This document shows, piece by piece, positions 40,292-48,616 of a stretch of DNA of 64,000 nucleotides (position 1 is the first letter of the stretch; every line of letters starts with the position of its first letter). The notes beneath the pieces are model-generated. The model was not told the DNA's origin and ran no database searches. It worked only from the letters and a program-made list of their open reading frames with translations. The stretch comes from Akkermansia muciniphila. Lineage in GTDB: Bacteria; Verrucomicrobiota; Verrucomicrobiia; Limisphaerales; BJHT01. The stretch spans positions 1 to 64,000 of the forward strand of contig CAMAUZ010000017.1 in assembly GCA_945861535.1 (NCBI GenBank), in the 5' to 3' direction. A program made the translations under genes and the position numbers.

Positions 40292-43129
40292 ATGCCCCTA
40301 CAACCCATCTCTCCGCCCCCCGCCACCACCCTGCGCCGTCCCGAACTGCTCGCGCCCGCGGGCGACTGGGAGTGCGCCAAGGCGGCGGTGGAGAATGGCG
40401 CGGATGCCATTTACTTCGGCCTGGACCGCTTCAACGCGCGGATGCGGGCGCATAATTTCACGGCGGCGGATTTGCCGCGGCTCATGGAGTTCCTCCACCG
40501 GCGCGGGGTGCGCGGGTATGTGACGTTCAACACGCTGGTCTTCGCGCACGAACTCGCGGACGCGGTGGAGTATCTCCGCTCGATCATCACGGCGGGCGTG
40601 GATGCGGCGATCGTGCAGGATGTCGGCATCTGCCGGCTCATCCGGCGGCTGTCGGCGGATTTTCCGATCCATGCCTCGACGCAGATGACGGTGACGAGCG
40701 CGGCAGGCGTGGAGTTTGCCCGTGATCTGGGGGCGAATCTGGTGGTGCTGGCGCGGGAGTGTTCGCTGAAGGAAATCGCGAAGATTGGCGGGGGCGAGGT
40801 GGGGGCGGTTTCCGCGATGCCGCTGGAGGTGTTCGTCCATGGCGCTTTGTGTGTCGCCTATTCGGGGCAGTGCCTGACGAGCGAATCTCTCGGTGGCCGC
40901 TCGGCCAATCGCGGCGAGTGCGCGCAGGCGTGTCGCATGCCCTACGACCTGATTTCCGATGGCAAGAAGATCGATCTCGGCGACCGGCGTTATCTCCTCA
41001 GTCCGCAGGATCTCGCCGGTCTCGAAGTGCTGCCGGAGATCATCCGCGCCGGCGTTGCCTCGCTGAAGATCGAAGGCCGGCTGAAGGCGCCGGAGTATGT
41101 CGCGAATATCACGCGGGTGTATCGGCAGGCCATCGATCGTGCGCTGGGGATCGTTCCCACGCCGGTACCGCAGGCGTCCCCGCCTGCGAGTTCCGGCGGC
41201 GTCTCGCCGCCCGGACCGACGGCTGGGGCGAGGACCGTACCGGGGGGGCGACCGCTGGTCGCCGCCGTCTCGCCGTCCGCAGGGACACGGGGCGAGACGC
41301 CCCGCCCACTCGCAGGCGGGGACGCCTGCGGTACCCACGGCCCCGACGCGGACCGCTATGCCCTGGAGATGAGTTTTTCGCGCGGGCTTTATCCCGGCTG
41401 GTTCGGCGGCATCAACAACCAGCAGCTCGTCCATGCCCGCTTTGGGAAAAAGCGCGGGGTCTTTCTTGGTCGCGTCGAGCGCATTCAGAACGGGCGCGTC
41501 TCTCTCCGCCTCGAAGCGCCTGCCAAGCCCGGCGATGGCGTGGTCTTTGATGCGTCGCACCCGGACGAAAAGGAAGAAGGCGGCCGCCTTTACGAAGTCA
41601 CGCCCGAGAAAGCCCGCCCCGGCGCGCCCGCACTCACGACGCTGGCGTTCGGCCACGGCGACATTGATTTCTCTCGCGTCCACGTCGGCGACCGGCTGTG
41701 GAAAACCAACGACCCCGAACTCGACCGCCGCCTCCGCGCTAGCTTCGAGGGCGACCAACCGCGCTTCCAACGCCCCGTCTCCGCCGAAGTCCACGGCCAT
41801 GCGGGCGCGCCGCTCACGCTGATTTTGCGCGATGAAACCGGTCACGTCGTGCAGGTCGCTTCCGCCATTCCCCTCGCCGTCGCGGAGAAACAGCCGCTCA
41901 CCGACGCGCGTCTCCGAGACCAACTCGGACGACTCGGCGGCACGCCGTTCAAACTCGACCGCCTCGCCAACCGGCTCGAAGGCCCCGTCATTCTCCCGAT
42001 GAGCGAGCTGAACCGCCTCCGCCGCGACGCCGCCGCGCAGCTCGATGCTCTGCGCGCACAGCCCAAGCGCTGGCAACTCACGGACGTGTCTCCGGCCCTG
42101 CCGGTGCTGCCTCCCACGCTGCCCTCTGCCGCCGCGTCCGCCACGCCCGCGCCCGCCGCACCCACGTTGCCCGATCTCCCCCGCGATGAAGCGGAGCGCC
42201 GAGCATCGCTCGGCGTTGATCGCCCCAGTCCGTTCGTGCCGAGCGATGCTCGGCGCTCCGCGGAGGACGCCAAACAATCGCCTGAACTCATCGTCCTCGT
42301 CCGATCTCTTCCCCAGCTCGAGGCGGCGCTGCGCTGCGGCGTCAGCACGCTCTACTGCGAACTGGAAGACCCGAAGAAATACCGCGACGCCGTCCGCATG
42401 GCGCACGAATCCTTCGGCTGCGCCGGCCCGCAGAAGACGATCTGGGTCGCGCCGCCGCGCATCACCAAGCCCGGCGAGGAATGGATTCTGAACATCGTCC
42501 GCTCGAGCAACGCCGACGGCTACCTCATCCGCAATTACGACCACCTGAAATTCTTCGCCGCCGACCGCCGCATCGGCGACTTCTCCCTCAACATCGCCAA
42601 CGCCCTCGCTGCCGCGCACTTCCACGACCGCTTCGCGCTCGAACGCCTGACCGCGTCCTACGACCTCAACATCGCCCAGCTCGAGGGCCTCCTGCGCTCC
42701 GCCCCGCCCGCGTGGTTCGAGGTGACCATCCACCAGCACATGCCGATGTTTCACATGGAGCACTGCGTCTTCTGCGCCTTCCTCTCGAGCGGCACGGACT
42801 ACACCAACTGCGGCCGCCCCTGCGACAAACACGATGTCCGCCTCCGCGACCGCGTCGGCGCCGAGCACCCGCTCAAGGCCGACGCCGGCTGCCGCAACAC
42901 GCTCTACAACTCGCAGGCGCAGACCGGCGCGGAATTTGTCGCCCCGCTCCTCGCCCTCGGCCTCCGCCATTTTCGCATCGAGTTCCTGAACGAAACTCCC
43001 GACCTCGTCGCCCAGACCATCGCCAAATATCGCCTCCTCCTCCGCGGCGAAACCACCGGCGCGCAGCTCTGGCGCGAGTTCAAACTCATGAACCAGCTCG
43101 GCGTCACCCGCGGCCAGGTCGCGGGATAA
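40292..43129 (+). CDS. U32 peptidase-family protein, two catalytic-type halves with DUF3656 (RlhA/TrhP-like)
   Basis: A 945-residue U32 protein. Residues ~10-300 form the first U32 barrel ('ELLAPAGDWECAKAAVENGADAIYFGLD'-type opening, 'HASTQMTVTSAAGVEF', and the Cys-rich 'YSGQCLTSESLGG', 'NRGECAQACRMPYD'). A DUF3656-like beta region follows (~350-550), and a second U32-like half ends the protein with 'HMEHCVFCAFLSSG', 'NCGRPCDKHDVRL' and 'ADAGCRNTLYN'. The conserved Cys residues are likely Fe-S ligands, as in RlhA and TrhP, which hydroxylate 23S rRNA or tRNA with prephenate; true peptidase activity is doubtful. Two palindromic repeats lie in frame (41164-41335 and 42191-42261). The ATG at 40292 is the first sensible start. 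Confidence 0.92.
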   Translation: MPLQPISPPPATTLRRPELLAPAGDWECAKAAVENGADAIYFGLDRFNARMRAHNFTAADLPRLMEFLHRRGVRGYVTFNTLVFAHELADAVEYLRSIITAGVDAAIVQDVGICRLIRRLSADFPIHASTQMTVTSAAGVEFARDLGANLVVLARECSLKEIAKIGGGEVGAVSAMPLEVFVHGALCVAYSGQCLTSESLGGRSANRGECAQACRMPYDLISDGKKIDLGDRRYLLSPQDLAGLEVLPEIIRAGVASLKIEGRLKAPEYVANITRVYRQAIDRALGIVPTPVPQASPPASSGGVSPPGPTAGARTVPGGRPLVAAVSPSAGTRGETPRPLAGGDACGTHGPDADRYALEMSFSRGLYPGWFGGINNQQLVHARFGKKRGVFLGRVERIQNGRVSLRLEAPAKPGDGVVFDASHPDEKEEGGRLYEVTPEKARPGAPALTTLAFGHGDIDFSRVHVGDRLWKTNDPELDRRLRASFEGDQPRFQRPVSAEVHGHAGAPLTLILRDETGHVVQVASAIPLAVAEKQPLTDARLRDQLGRLGGTPFKLDRLANRLEGPVILPMSELNRLRRDAAAQLDALRAQPKRWQLTDVSPALPVLPPTLPSAAASATPAPAAPTLPDLPRDEAERRASLGVDRPSPFVPSDARRSAEDAKQSPELIVLVRSLPQLEAALRCGVSTLYCELEDPKKYRDAVRMAHESFGCAGPQKTIWVAPPRITKPGEEWILNIVRSSNADGYLIRNYDHLKFFAADRRIGDFSLNIANALAAAHFHDRFALERLTASYDLNIAQLEGLLRSAPPAWFEVTIHQHMPMFHMEHCVFCAFLSSGTDYTNCGRPCDKHDVRLRDRVGAEHPLKADAGCRNTLYNSQAQTGAEFVAPLLALGLRHFRIEFLNETPDLVAQTIAKYRLLLRGETTGAQLWREFKLMNQLGVTRGQVAG
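41164..41335. repeat. family E palindromic element inside the U32 gene
   Basis: Arms at 41164-41190 and 41309-41335 are perfectly complementary over 27 nt (core accgcaggcgtccccgcctg). The ~118-nt interior carries the shared core gagttccggcggcgtctcgc, also found in the cyclase gene at 46870-46903 and near 62121-62156. It is read as VPQASPPASSGGVSPPGP and onwards, about 57 extra residues. Confidence 0.93.
42191..42261. repeat. family C palindromic element inside the U32 gene
   Basis: Arms at 42191-42214 and 42238-42261 are perfectly complementary over 24 nt (core gccgagcatcgctcggc). Read in frame as RRASLGVDRPSPFVPSDARRS in the linker between the two U32 halves. Confidence 0.93.
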
Positions 43130-43180
43130 ACCAGACATTTTTTCCGGCGACGGATGCACTTGGAAATGGCAGGGGCGGCA

Positions 43181-43345
43181 AACCACGAAAGACGCGAAGG
43201 ACGCGAACGACCCGAACGACCCGAACGACCCGCAAACAAAGGGTCGCATCGGGGTTGGCCGGCCAGGAATCACCTCACCCGGCTGAGGAAAACTTCCGAT
43301 CTCGCAAGGTTTTCTCCGTTCGTGTCTTTTGAGTCTTTCGTGGTT
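43181..43345. repeat. palindromic element with internal 9-mer tandem repeat
   Basis: Arms at 43181-43209 and 43317-43345 pair at 24 of 29 positions (core aaccacgaaagac). Next to the left arm a 9-nt unit, cgaacgacc, is repeated three times (43204-43232). Confidence 0.85.
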
Positions 43346-43395
43346 CCATTTGCTTCGTTCAGGATGAAACACCTAAGAAACACGGACCTATCCGC

Positions 43396-44337
43396 ATGAT
43401 CACCGTTGTCGGCAGTTTCAACATGGACCTCTTCATCGAGGTGCCGCGCTTTCCCGCGCCCGGCGAGGCCATTCACGGACGCAATTTCCGCCGCGCGCCC
43501 GGCGGCAAAGGCGCCAACCAGGCCTATGCCGTCGCCCGGCTCGGGCACCCGGTCGCGATGATCGGGGCGGTGGGGGCGGACGCGTTCGGCGAAGAAATGG
43601 TCGCGAATCTCGCGGCGCTGGGCGTGGACCTGGAAGGCGTCGTGCGGCGGGCCGACATCGCCAGCGGCACCGCAATGATCGTGCTCGATGCCACCGGCCA
43701 GAATCAGATCGTGGTCGCCAACGGCGCGAACGACACGCTCACCGCCGGGGACATTCGCCGGATGGCTGCGCTCTTCCAAAAATCGCGGGCCATCATCACG
43801 CAGCTCGAGACCACCGCGCAGGCCGCCGAGGCCACGTTGCGGCTCGCCCGCGCGGCGGGCGCGCTGACCGTGTTGAACCCCGCGCCGTTCGCACCGGTCC
43901 CGGATGAATGGCTGAGCTGGTGCGACTGGATCATTCCGAATGAGGGCGAAGCTTCCAAGCTGAGCGGCATCGAAGTCACCGGCCGTGCGACTGCCGCCGC
44001 CGCCGCGCGGAATCTCCAGACCCGCTCCGGCCGGGCGCGCGTGGCGGTGACGTTGGGAGCGGACGGGGTCTGGCTCGACACGCCGGAGTTTGCCGGACAC
44101 ATCCCCGGCGTCCGCGTCCAGGCCGTTGATACGGTCGGCGCGGGCGACACCTTCATCGGAGCCTTCGTCACGCGCCTCGTCGAAGGGGCCGAGGCGCGCG
44201 AAGCCGCGCGGTTCGCCTGCGCCGCCGCGGCCATCGCCGTGACCCGGCGCGGCGCGCAAGCGAGCATTCCCACGCGGGCCGAGGTCGAGACGCAGATGTC
44301 GTCCGGCGGCGCGGCGAACGGCGGGGGCAAGGGCTAG
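43396..44337 (+). CDS. rbsK: ribokinase (PfkB family)
   Basis: A 313-residue PfkB-family sugar kinase. The N-terminus 'VVGSFNMDLFIEVPRFPAPGE' and 'RAPGGKGANQAYAVARLG' (PfkB signature 1) match ribokinase. 'IIPNEGEASKLSG' and 'TLGADGVWL' follow, and the C-terminal catalytic block 'AVDTVGAGDTFIGAF' supplies the anion hole and base Asp. 'NGANDTLT' is the ribokinase version of the substrate loop. It phosphorylates ribose or a related pentose in the cytoplasm. There is no ribose transporter or regulator next to it. Full length; gene symbol given on motif grounds only. Confidence 0.88.
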   Translation: MITVVGSFNMDLFIEVPRFPAPGEAIHGRNFRRAPGGKGANQAYAVARLGHPVAMIGAVGADAFGEEMVANLAALGVDLEGVVRRADIASGTAMIVLDATGQNQIVVANGANDTLTAGDIRRMAALFQKSRAIITQLETTAQAAEATLRLARAAGALTVLNPAPFAPVPDEWLSWCDWIIPNEGEASKLSGIEVTGRATAAAAARNLQTRSGRARVAVTLGADGVWLDTPEFAGHIPGVRVQAVDTVGAGDTFIGAFVTRLVEGAEAREAARFACAAAAIAVTRRGAQASIPTRAEVETQMSSGGAANGGGKG

Positions 44338-44358
44338 CCGGCCTTCGCCACGCCAAAC

Positions 44359-44504
44359 GGGGAGCGCACGCGGCCCGCGTGCCGGTTTGGGCGGCCCGCC
44401 CAAACCCTCGTTCCCGAGTCTGCCTTCCCGCCGCAGGGAAAAGTTAGTGGGACGAAGTTTTCGGCGGGCCGCCGAAAACAGCACGCCAGCGGCGTGCGCT
44501 CCCC
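44359..44504. repeat. cruciform repeat: outer arms with two inner perfect palindromes
   Basis: Outer arms ggggagcgcacgc (44359-44371) and gcgtgcgctcccc (44492-44504) are perfect. Inside are two 23-nt near-self palindromes of the same design: 44384-44406 (ggtttgggcgg-c-ccgcccaaacc halves) and 44457-44479 (gttttcggcgg-g-ccgccgaaaac halves). The rest of the 44338-44688 gap has no gene. Confidence 0.88.
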
Positions 44505-44688
44505 GCGGGCGGGCCGCCCGCGCTCACGGGGCGGGCGCATTCGGAACGCATCGGGCGTGAAAACAACGCCCGGCCAGCGCTGTTTGCAAACGCCGCCGGT
44601 TCTCGTTGCCGCTGCGCTGATTCCCGAATTGCCGCGAAAACCGGGAAAAGTCTGATGCCGGCGGTCCGGCGACGAACCCAACCCAGCC

Positions 44689-46959
44689 GTGGCAACCAAC
44701 TTGCTCTCCGAACGGTTTGTGTCTCCCGGCCTGAAGAAACCGCTCCTCTTGCTCGCCGCCGTGGTGCTGATCGCGCTGGGGCTTGCGCTGGCCACGCGCG
44801 CGCCCGAGCCCCTGGGCTTTCTCCAACGCCTCGAGTGGATGACCTACGACTGGCGCGTGCAGCTCGCCGCCAATCCCTCCGCGCCCGCCGATCCGCTGCT
44901 CGGCCTGCTCTATCTCGACGACGACAGCCTCGCGCTGATGAACGAGCGGCGCGGTCATCGCTGGCCGTGGCCGCGCAGTGTTTATGCGGAGGCGTTGCAG
45001 GAGCTGCAAAAACAAGGCGCGGCGGGCGTCGCGTTCGACATTCGTTTCTTCGAGTTGAACCAGGACCAGCCCGACTCCGACCGCGCCTTCGCCACGCAGT
45101 TGCGCGCCAGCGGGAACGTGGTCCTCGCCACGATGGGCGACAGCACCGCGCGCGACGGCTGGCACGCGTTGCCGCCCGCGCCGCTCTTCGCCACCAACGC
45201 CGCCGCGCTCGGCCACATCACCTCGGATCGCGACCCCGACGGCGTGATGCGCCGCACGTTTGCCTTTCGCGACGACCCGCAATTGGGGCGCGTCTGGCAC
45301 CTCGCGCTCGTGCTCGGCGCGCGGGCGCTCGGACTCGATCTGGCCGCCGCGGAAATCCATCCCGACCGCATCATTCTGCGCGGTCCCGGCGTCGAGCGCG
45401 TGATTCCGGTGGATGACCGCGGGCGCTTCCCGATTGATTGGTCGCTGGAGAAAAACGATTTCCGCGTCACGCAACAAAGTTTCCACGAACTCCTAAAGCT
45501 CGACGCGCCGGCCACCAACGTCGCCACCGCGTCGCCCGCCGCCCAACCCGCCGCGCGCGGCGCGCCGGTCGTGAGCTTCAAGGACAAGCTCGTCGTGATC
45601 GGCTCGGTCGGCAGCGGCAACAACATCGCGGACCACGGCTCGACGCCGCTGGAGAAGGACTCGTTCCTGATCAGCAGCCATTGGAACGTGCTGAACAGCC
45701 TGCTCACCGGGCGCTTCGTCCGGCGCGTCGGCGTCGGCGCGGATTGGCTGCTCGTGGCGTTGCTCGGATTCGCGGCGGGCGCGGCGGCGTTGCGGCTCGA
45801 AGTGCGGCGGAGCACCGCGGTGCTCGTGATCGGTGCGGCGGTTTATTTCGCCGCGTGCGCCGTGTGCTATTCGCGCGAGCGGCTGTGGCTGCCGGTCGCG
45901 CTGCCGTTGCTCACGGCGCTCGTGGCACACATCGCGGTGGTGACGTGGCGCGCGTTTTTCGAGGGCCGCGAACGGGCGCGGTTGCAGGCGGTCTTCGCAA
46001 AGGTCGTCGCGCCCGAGGTCGCCGCCGAGTTAATGCGGCTGAAGGAACTGCGCCTCGGGGGCGAGCATCGCGAGGTGACGGTGTTTTTCGCAGACATCCG
46101 AGGCTTCACCGAGATTTCCAACCTGCGCCACGAGGAGGCGCTGGCTCAGGCCCGGCGGCTCAATTTCGATGCCGCCGGCACGCGCGCCTGCCTCGATGAA
46201 CAGGCCGCCGCCATGCTCGCCACGGTGAATCTCTACCTCAAGACCGTCTCGGATCTGGTGAAGCGCCATCGCGGCACGTTGGACAAATACATCGGCGATT
46301 GCGTGATGGCCTTCTGGGGCGCGCCGGTCGCGAGCGACACGCACGCGCTCGACGCCGTGCAGGCGGCGGTCGCCGCGCAGCGCGCCGTCCACGCGCTCAA
46401 CCGCGAGCGCGACGCCGAGAACCGCCGCCGCGACTCGGACAACGCCCTGCGCCAGCTCGCCGGCCAGCCGCTCCTGGCCGCGTTGCCATTGCTCGCGCTC
46501 GGCTCCGGCATCAACACCGGCACCGTCATCGCCGGCCTGATGGGCAGCGAAGATCATGTCCTGAACTACACGGTGTTTGGGCGCGAAGTGAACCTCGCCA
46601 GTCGCCTCGAAAGCGCGTCCGGCCACGGCCGGATTCTCATCGGCGACGGCACCTTCCGCGCGCTGCAACGCCTCGCGCCCGCGCTGGCCGCGACGTGCGT
46701 GACGCTGCCGCCGCTGCGCTTGAAAGGCTTCGATCAGCCCGTTCCCTGCTACGAAGTCCCGTGGCGCGAGGCCGGAGAAACTGAACGCTTCAACATCGAC
46801 GAGACGCGGCACTACACGCGCACCGGCGACGTCGCTTCCTTTGCCCCGGCACCGTCGGCGTCCTCGCCGGCGAGTTCCGGCGGCGTCTCGCCGCCCGGAC
46901 CGAGCGCGGAGAGCGGTCGTCCCCGGCCGCAGCAACTCCCGCCACCCCCAGCGCCGTGA
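44689..46959 (+). CDS. CHASE2-domain class III adenylate/guanylate cyclase
   Basis: A 756-residue membrane cyclase starting with GTG. An N-terminal membrane segment (residues ~17-37) leads into an extracytoplasmic CHASE2 sensor (~45-330; 'WMTYDWRVQLAANPS', 'GVAFDIRFFELNQ', 'LGHITSDRDPDGVMR'). Three further membrane segments (~345-430) follow, then the cyclase catalytic domain: metal Asp in 'VFFADIRGFTEIS' (~467) and in 'DKYIGDCVMAFWGAP' (~535), transition-state region 'VFGREVNLASRLES'. It probably makes cAMP or cGMP in response to an external ligand. The last ~35 residues (PASSGGVSPPGPSAE…) derive from a family E palindromic repeat and are low-complexity. The next gene is a FecR-domain protein, a common neighbour of CHASE2 proteins. 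Confidence 0.93.
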   Translation: MATNLLSERFVSPGLKKPLLLLAAVVLIALGLALATRAPEPLGFLQRLEWMTYDWRVQLAANPSAPADPLLGLLYLDDDSLALMNERRGHRWPWPRSVYAEALQELQKQGAAGVAFDIRFFELNQDQPDSDRAFATQLRASGNVVLATMGDSTARDGWHALPPAPLFATNAAALGHITSDRDPDGVMRRTFAFRDDPQLGRVWHLALVLGARALGLDLAAAEIHPDRIILRGPGVERVIPVDDRGRFPIDWSLEKNDFRVTQQSFHELLKLDAPATNVATASPAAQPAARGAPVVSFKDKLVVIGSVGSGNNIADHGSTPLEKDSFLISSHWNVLNSLLTGRFVRRVGVGADWLLVALLGFAAGAAALRLEVRRSTAVLVIGAAVYFAACAVCYSRERLWLPVALPLLTALVAHIAVVTWRAFFEGRERARLQAVFAKVVAPEVAAELMRLKELRLGGEHREVTVFFADIRGFTEISNLRHEEALAQARRLNFDAAGTRACLDEQAAAMLATVNLYLKTVSDLVKRHRGTLDKYIGDCVMAFWGAPVASDTHALDAVQAAVAAQRAVHALNRERDAENRRRDSDNALRQLAGQPLLAALPLLALGSGINTGTVIAGLMGSEDHVLNYTVFGREVNLASRLESASGHGRILIGDGTFRALQRLAPALAATCVTLPPLRLKGFDQPVPCYEVPWREAGETERFNIDETRHYTRTGDVASFAPAPSASSPASSGGVSPPGPSAESGRPRPQQLPPPPAP

Positions 46960-47202
46960 AAATTCTCCCAGGCCCTCACCACCCGCCACGTCGCTGCGCT
47001 CGAGGACGGGCGCACGCCGGCGCGCAAGGAGTGCGGCATTTATGCCGCTTCGACGTTGGGCGTTTCGAGCGGCTGCGAATGCGCCGTTTCCTTCGTACGG
47101 TGAAGCGGCGTAAACGCCGCGCCCCGGACGCCCCGCCCTTGCAACTCCCCGCTCGCCCAATCCACTGGCATCCGTTACGAACCCTCCAACACCAACCAAT
47201 CC
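46960..47202. other. intergenic spacer with palindromes
   Basis: No gene. It contains gcggcgtaaacgccgc (47105-47120), a perfect 16-bp palindrome repeated at 62197-62212, and a related gcggcatttatgccgc near 47034-47049. The spacer separates two same-strand genes that probably work together. Confidence 0.65.
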
Positions 47203-48225
47203 ATGAACAACTCCTTCCTCTCCAAACTCATCGAAGCCGTCCAGTCGCTGCTGCTCGATCCCGTCACGCAACTCCACCTGCTCGTCGCGGGCGGGCTGTG
47301 CGTGGCGCTCGGTTTTGTGGTCTTGCGCAGAACCGCCGAGAGCTTCGGCGCGGCAAACTTGGGGCTGCCGATGATGCTGCTGTCCTACGTGCTGGGCGGC
47401 GGCGGGATGCTCGCGGGCTTTGTCGCGGCGGAGCTTTTCGTGCTGCCGGAAATTCCCAAGTCCGTGCCACTGGCCGGCTACCTTGGCGGCGTGCTGGGCG
47501 TGCTGGTGCTCGCCATCGCCGCGCCCATCACCAAGGTCTTGTTGAAGCTCGGCTATTCGTCGGCAGCGTCGAGTTGGCTGACGGTGTTGGGCGCCTGTGC
47601 GGTGATCGTGTTCGGCGCGGATTTTGGTTTCACCAATTTTGGTCCGCAGATGGCACGGGTGATAAACCACAAGGGCGGGGTCGCCTACCGCCTCACCGCC
47701 ACCGCCACGCCCGAGGATATGACAAAGCGCCGGATGGGTTTGCCGCTCGGGGCCGAGATCATCACGCGCGCCGACTCCTCGGCCACGCTGGATCTTGGCG
47801 CCAAGGGCTACATCACCGTGCGTCCGCTCACCATCGTCCGCATCCGTGCCGTGGGTGACAACGCGACCCTCGAGCTCGAGACCGGTCGCGTCATCGGTTC
47901 GGTGAAACACACCGCCGCGACGAAGTTTCAAATCCGCACGCCCGCCGCGAACACCGGCATCGTCGGCACGGATTTCATGGTGGATTCCGACACCGCCAAA
48001 CAAACCATCGTCACCGTCGCGAGCGGCAAGGTCGCCGTCTCCGCGCCGAACGGCTCGGGCACCGTGGAAGTCGGCGCGGGCTACACCACCAGCGCGGCCC
48101 CCGGTCGTCCGCCGTCGCCGCCGCGCCTCGCCAACCCGGCCGATATCGGGATCATCAACTCGTTCAAAGCCGCGGTCGGCGATCCCATGAGCCGCCGCAA
48201 CAAGGCCATTGAAGACGCGATGTGA
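47203..48225 (+). CDS. FecR-domain membrane protein
   Basis: A 340-residue protein. Four hydrophobic segments occupy roughly residues 15-145 ('LHLLVAGGLCVALGFVVL', 'LPMMLLSYVLGGGGMLAGFVAA', 'LAGYLGGVLGVLVLAIAAPI', 'WLTVLGACAVIVFGADFG'). Residues ~160-300 are a FecR-like beta domain: 'RMGLPLGAEIITRADSSATLDLG', 'LELETGRVIGSVKHT', 'FQIRTPAANTGIVGTDFMVD' and 'VASGKVAVSAPNG' are hallmark FecR strings. The topology differs from classical FecR (one membrane span), so it is not an iron-citrate regulator but probably a surface or periplasmic sensor. It follows the CHASE2 cyclase on the same strand. Confidence 0.85.
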   Translation: MNNSFLSKLIEAVQSLLLDPVTQLHLLVAGGLCVALGFVVLRRTAESFGAANLGLPMMLLSYVLGGGGMLAGFVAAELFVLPEIPKSVPLAGYLGGVLGVLVLAIAAPITKVLLKLGYSSAASSWLTVLGACAVIVFGADFGFTNFGPQMARVINHKGGVAYRLTATATPEDMTKRRMGLPLGAEIITRADSSATLDLGAKGYITVRPLTIVRIRAVGDNATLELETGRVIGSVKHTAATKFQIRTPAANTGIVGTDFMVDSDTAKQTIVTVASGKVAVSAPNGSGTVEVGAGYTTSAAPGRPPSPPRLANPADIGIINSFKAAVGDPMSRRNKAIEDAM

Positions 48226-48616
48226 GGTCGGCGTGCGGACGTCCCCGACCGCTGCTGCTCCGCACCTGCGAAGGCGCAGGAAATTCCGGGCAGCCCGGCT
48301 CCGATGTCGTCGCGGCGGCCGGGACGTCCGCGCTCGGTGGGTTGCGGCTCCGTCGCGCGGTGCTCAGCGTGAAAAAGGCGGTTCAACCACGGATGGACAC
48401 GGATGGACACGGATGGACACGGATTAACCCGACAGGAGCGGGGAGTTCGCATCGCCGGTGTTCAGCCGGGTATGGAGGGCAGGGGAGGGTGGCCGCTCGG
48501 GCGGCGTGTGGTTCCCCTTTCAGTGAACGGTTCGCGCAGCGGGCAAAGCGTTTCCGCTCGCCGGGAGAACGAACTGAGCGGGTGAGACACCCGCGCTCCG
48601 ACTGGCTGGTTATGGC
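48226..48616. other. intergenic region with 10-mer tandem repeat
   Basis: No gene. The unit ggatggacac is repeated three times exactly (48391-48420) and is followed by ggattaaccc. The flanking genes converge here; nothing else stands out. Confidence 0.65.
48391..48420. repeat. tandem 10-mer, three copies
   Basis: ggatggacac repeated three times without change. Its 10-bp period does not keep a reading frame, consistent with non-coding DNA. Confidence 0.9.

Noticed and set aside
48391-48420. Tandem 10-mer as an origin iteron cluster
   Set aside because: Only three units, no DnaA-box-like sequence, no replication gene nearby.
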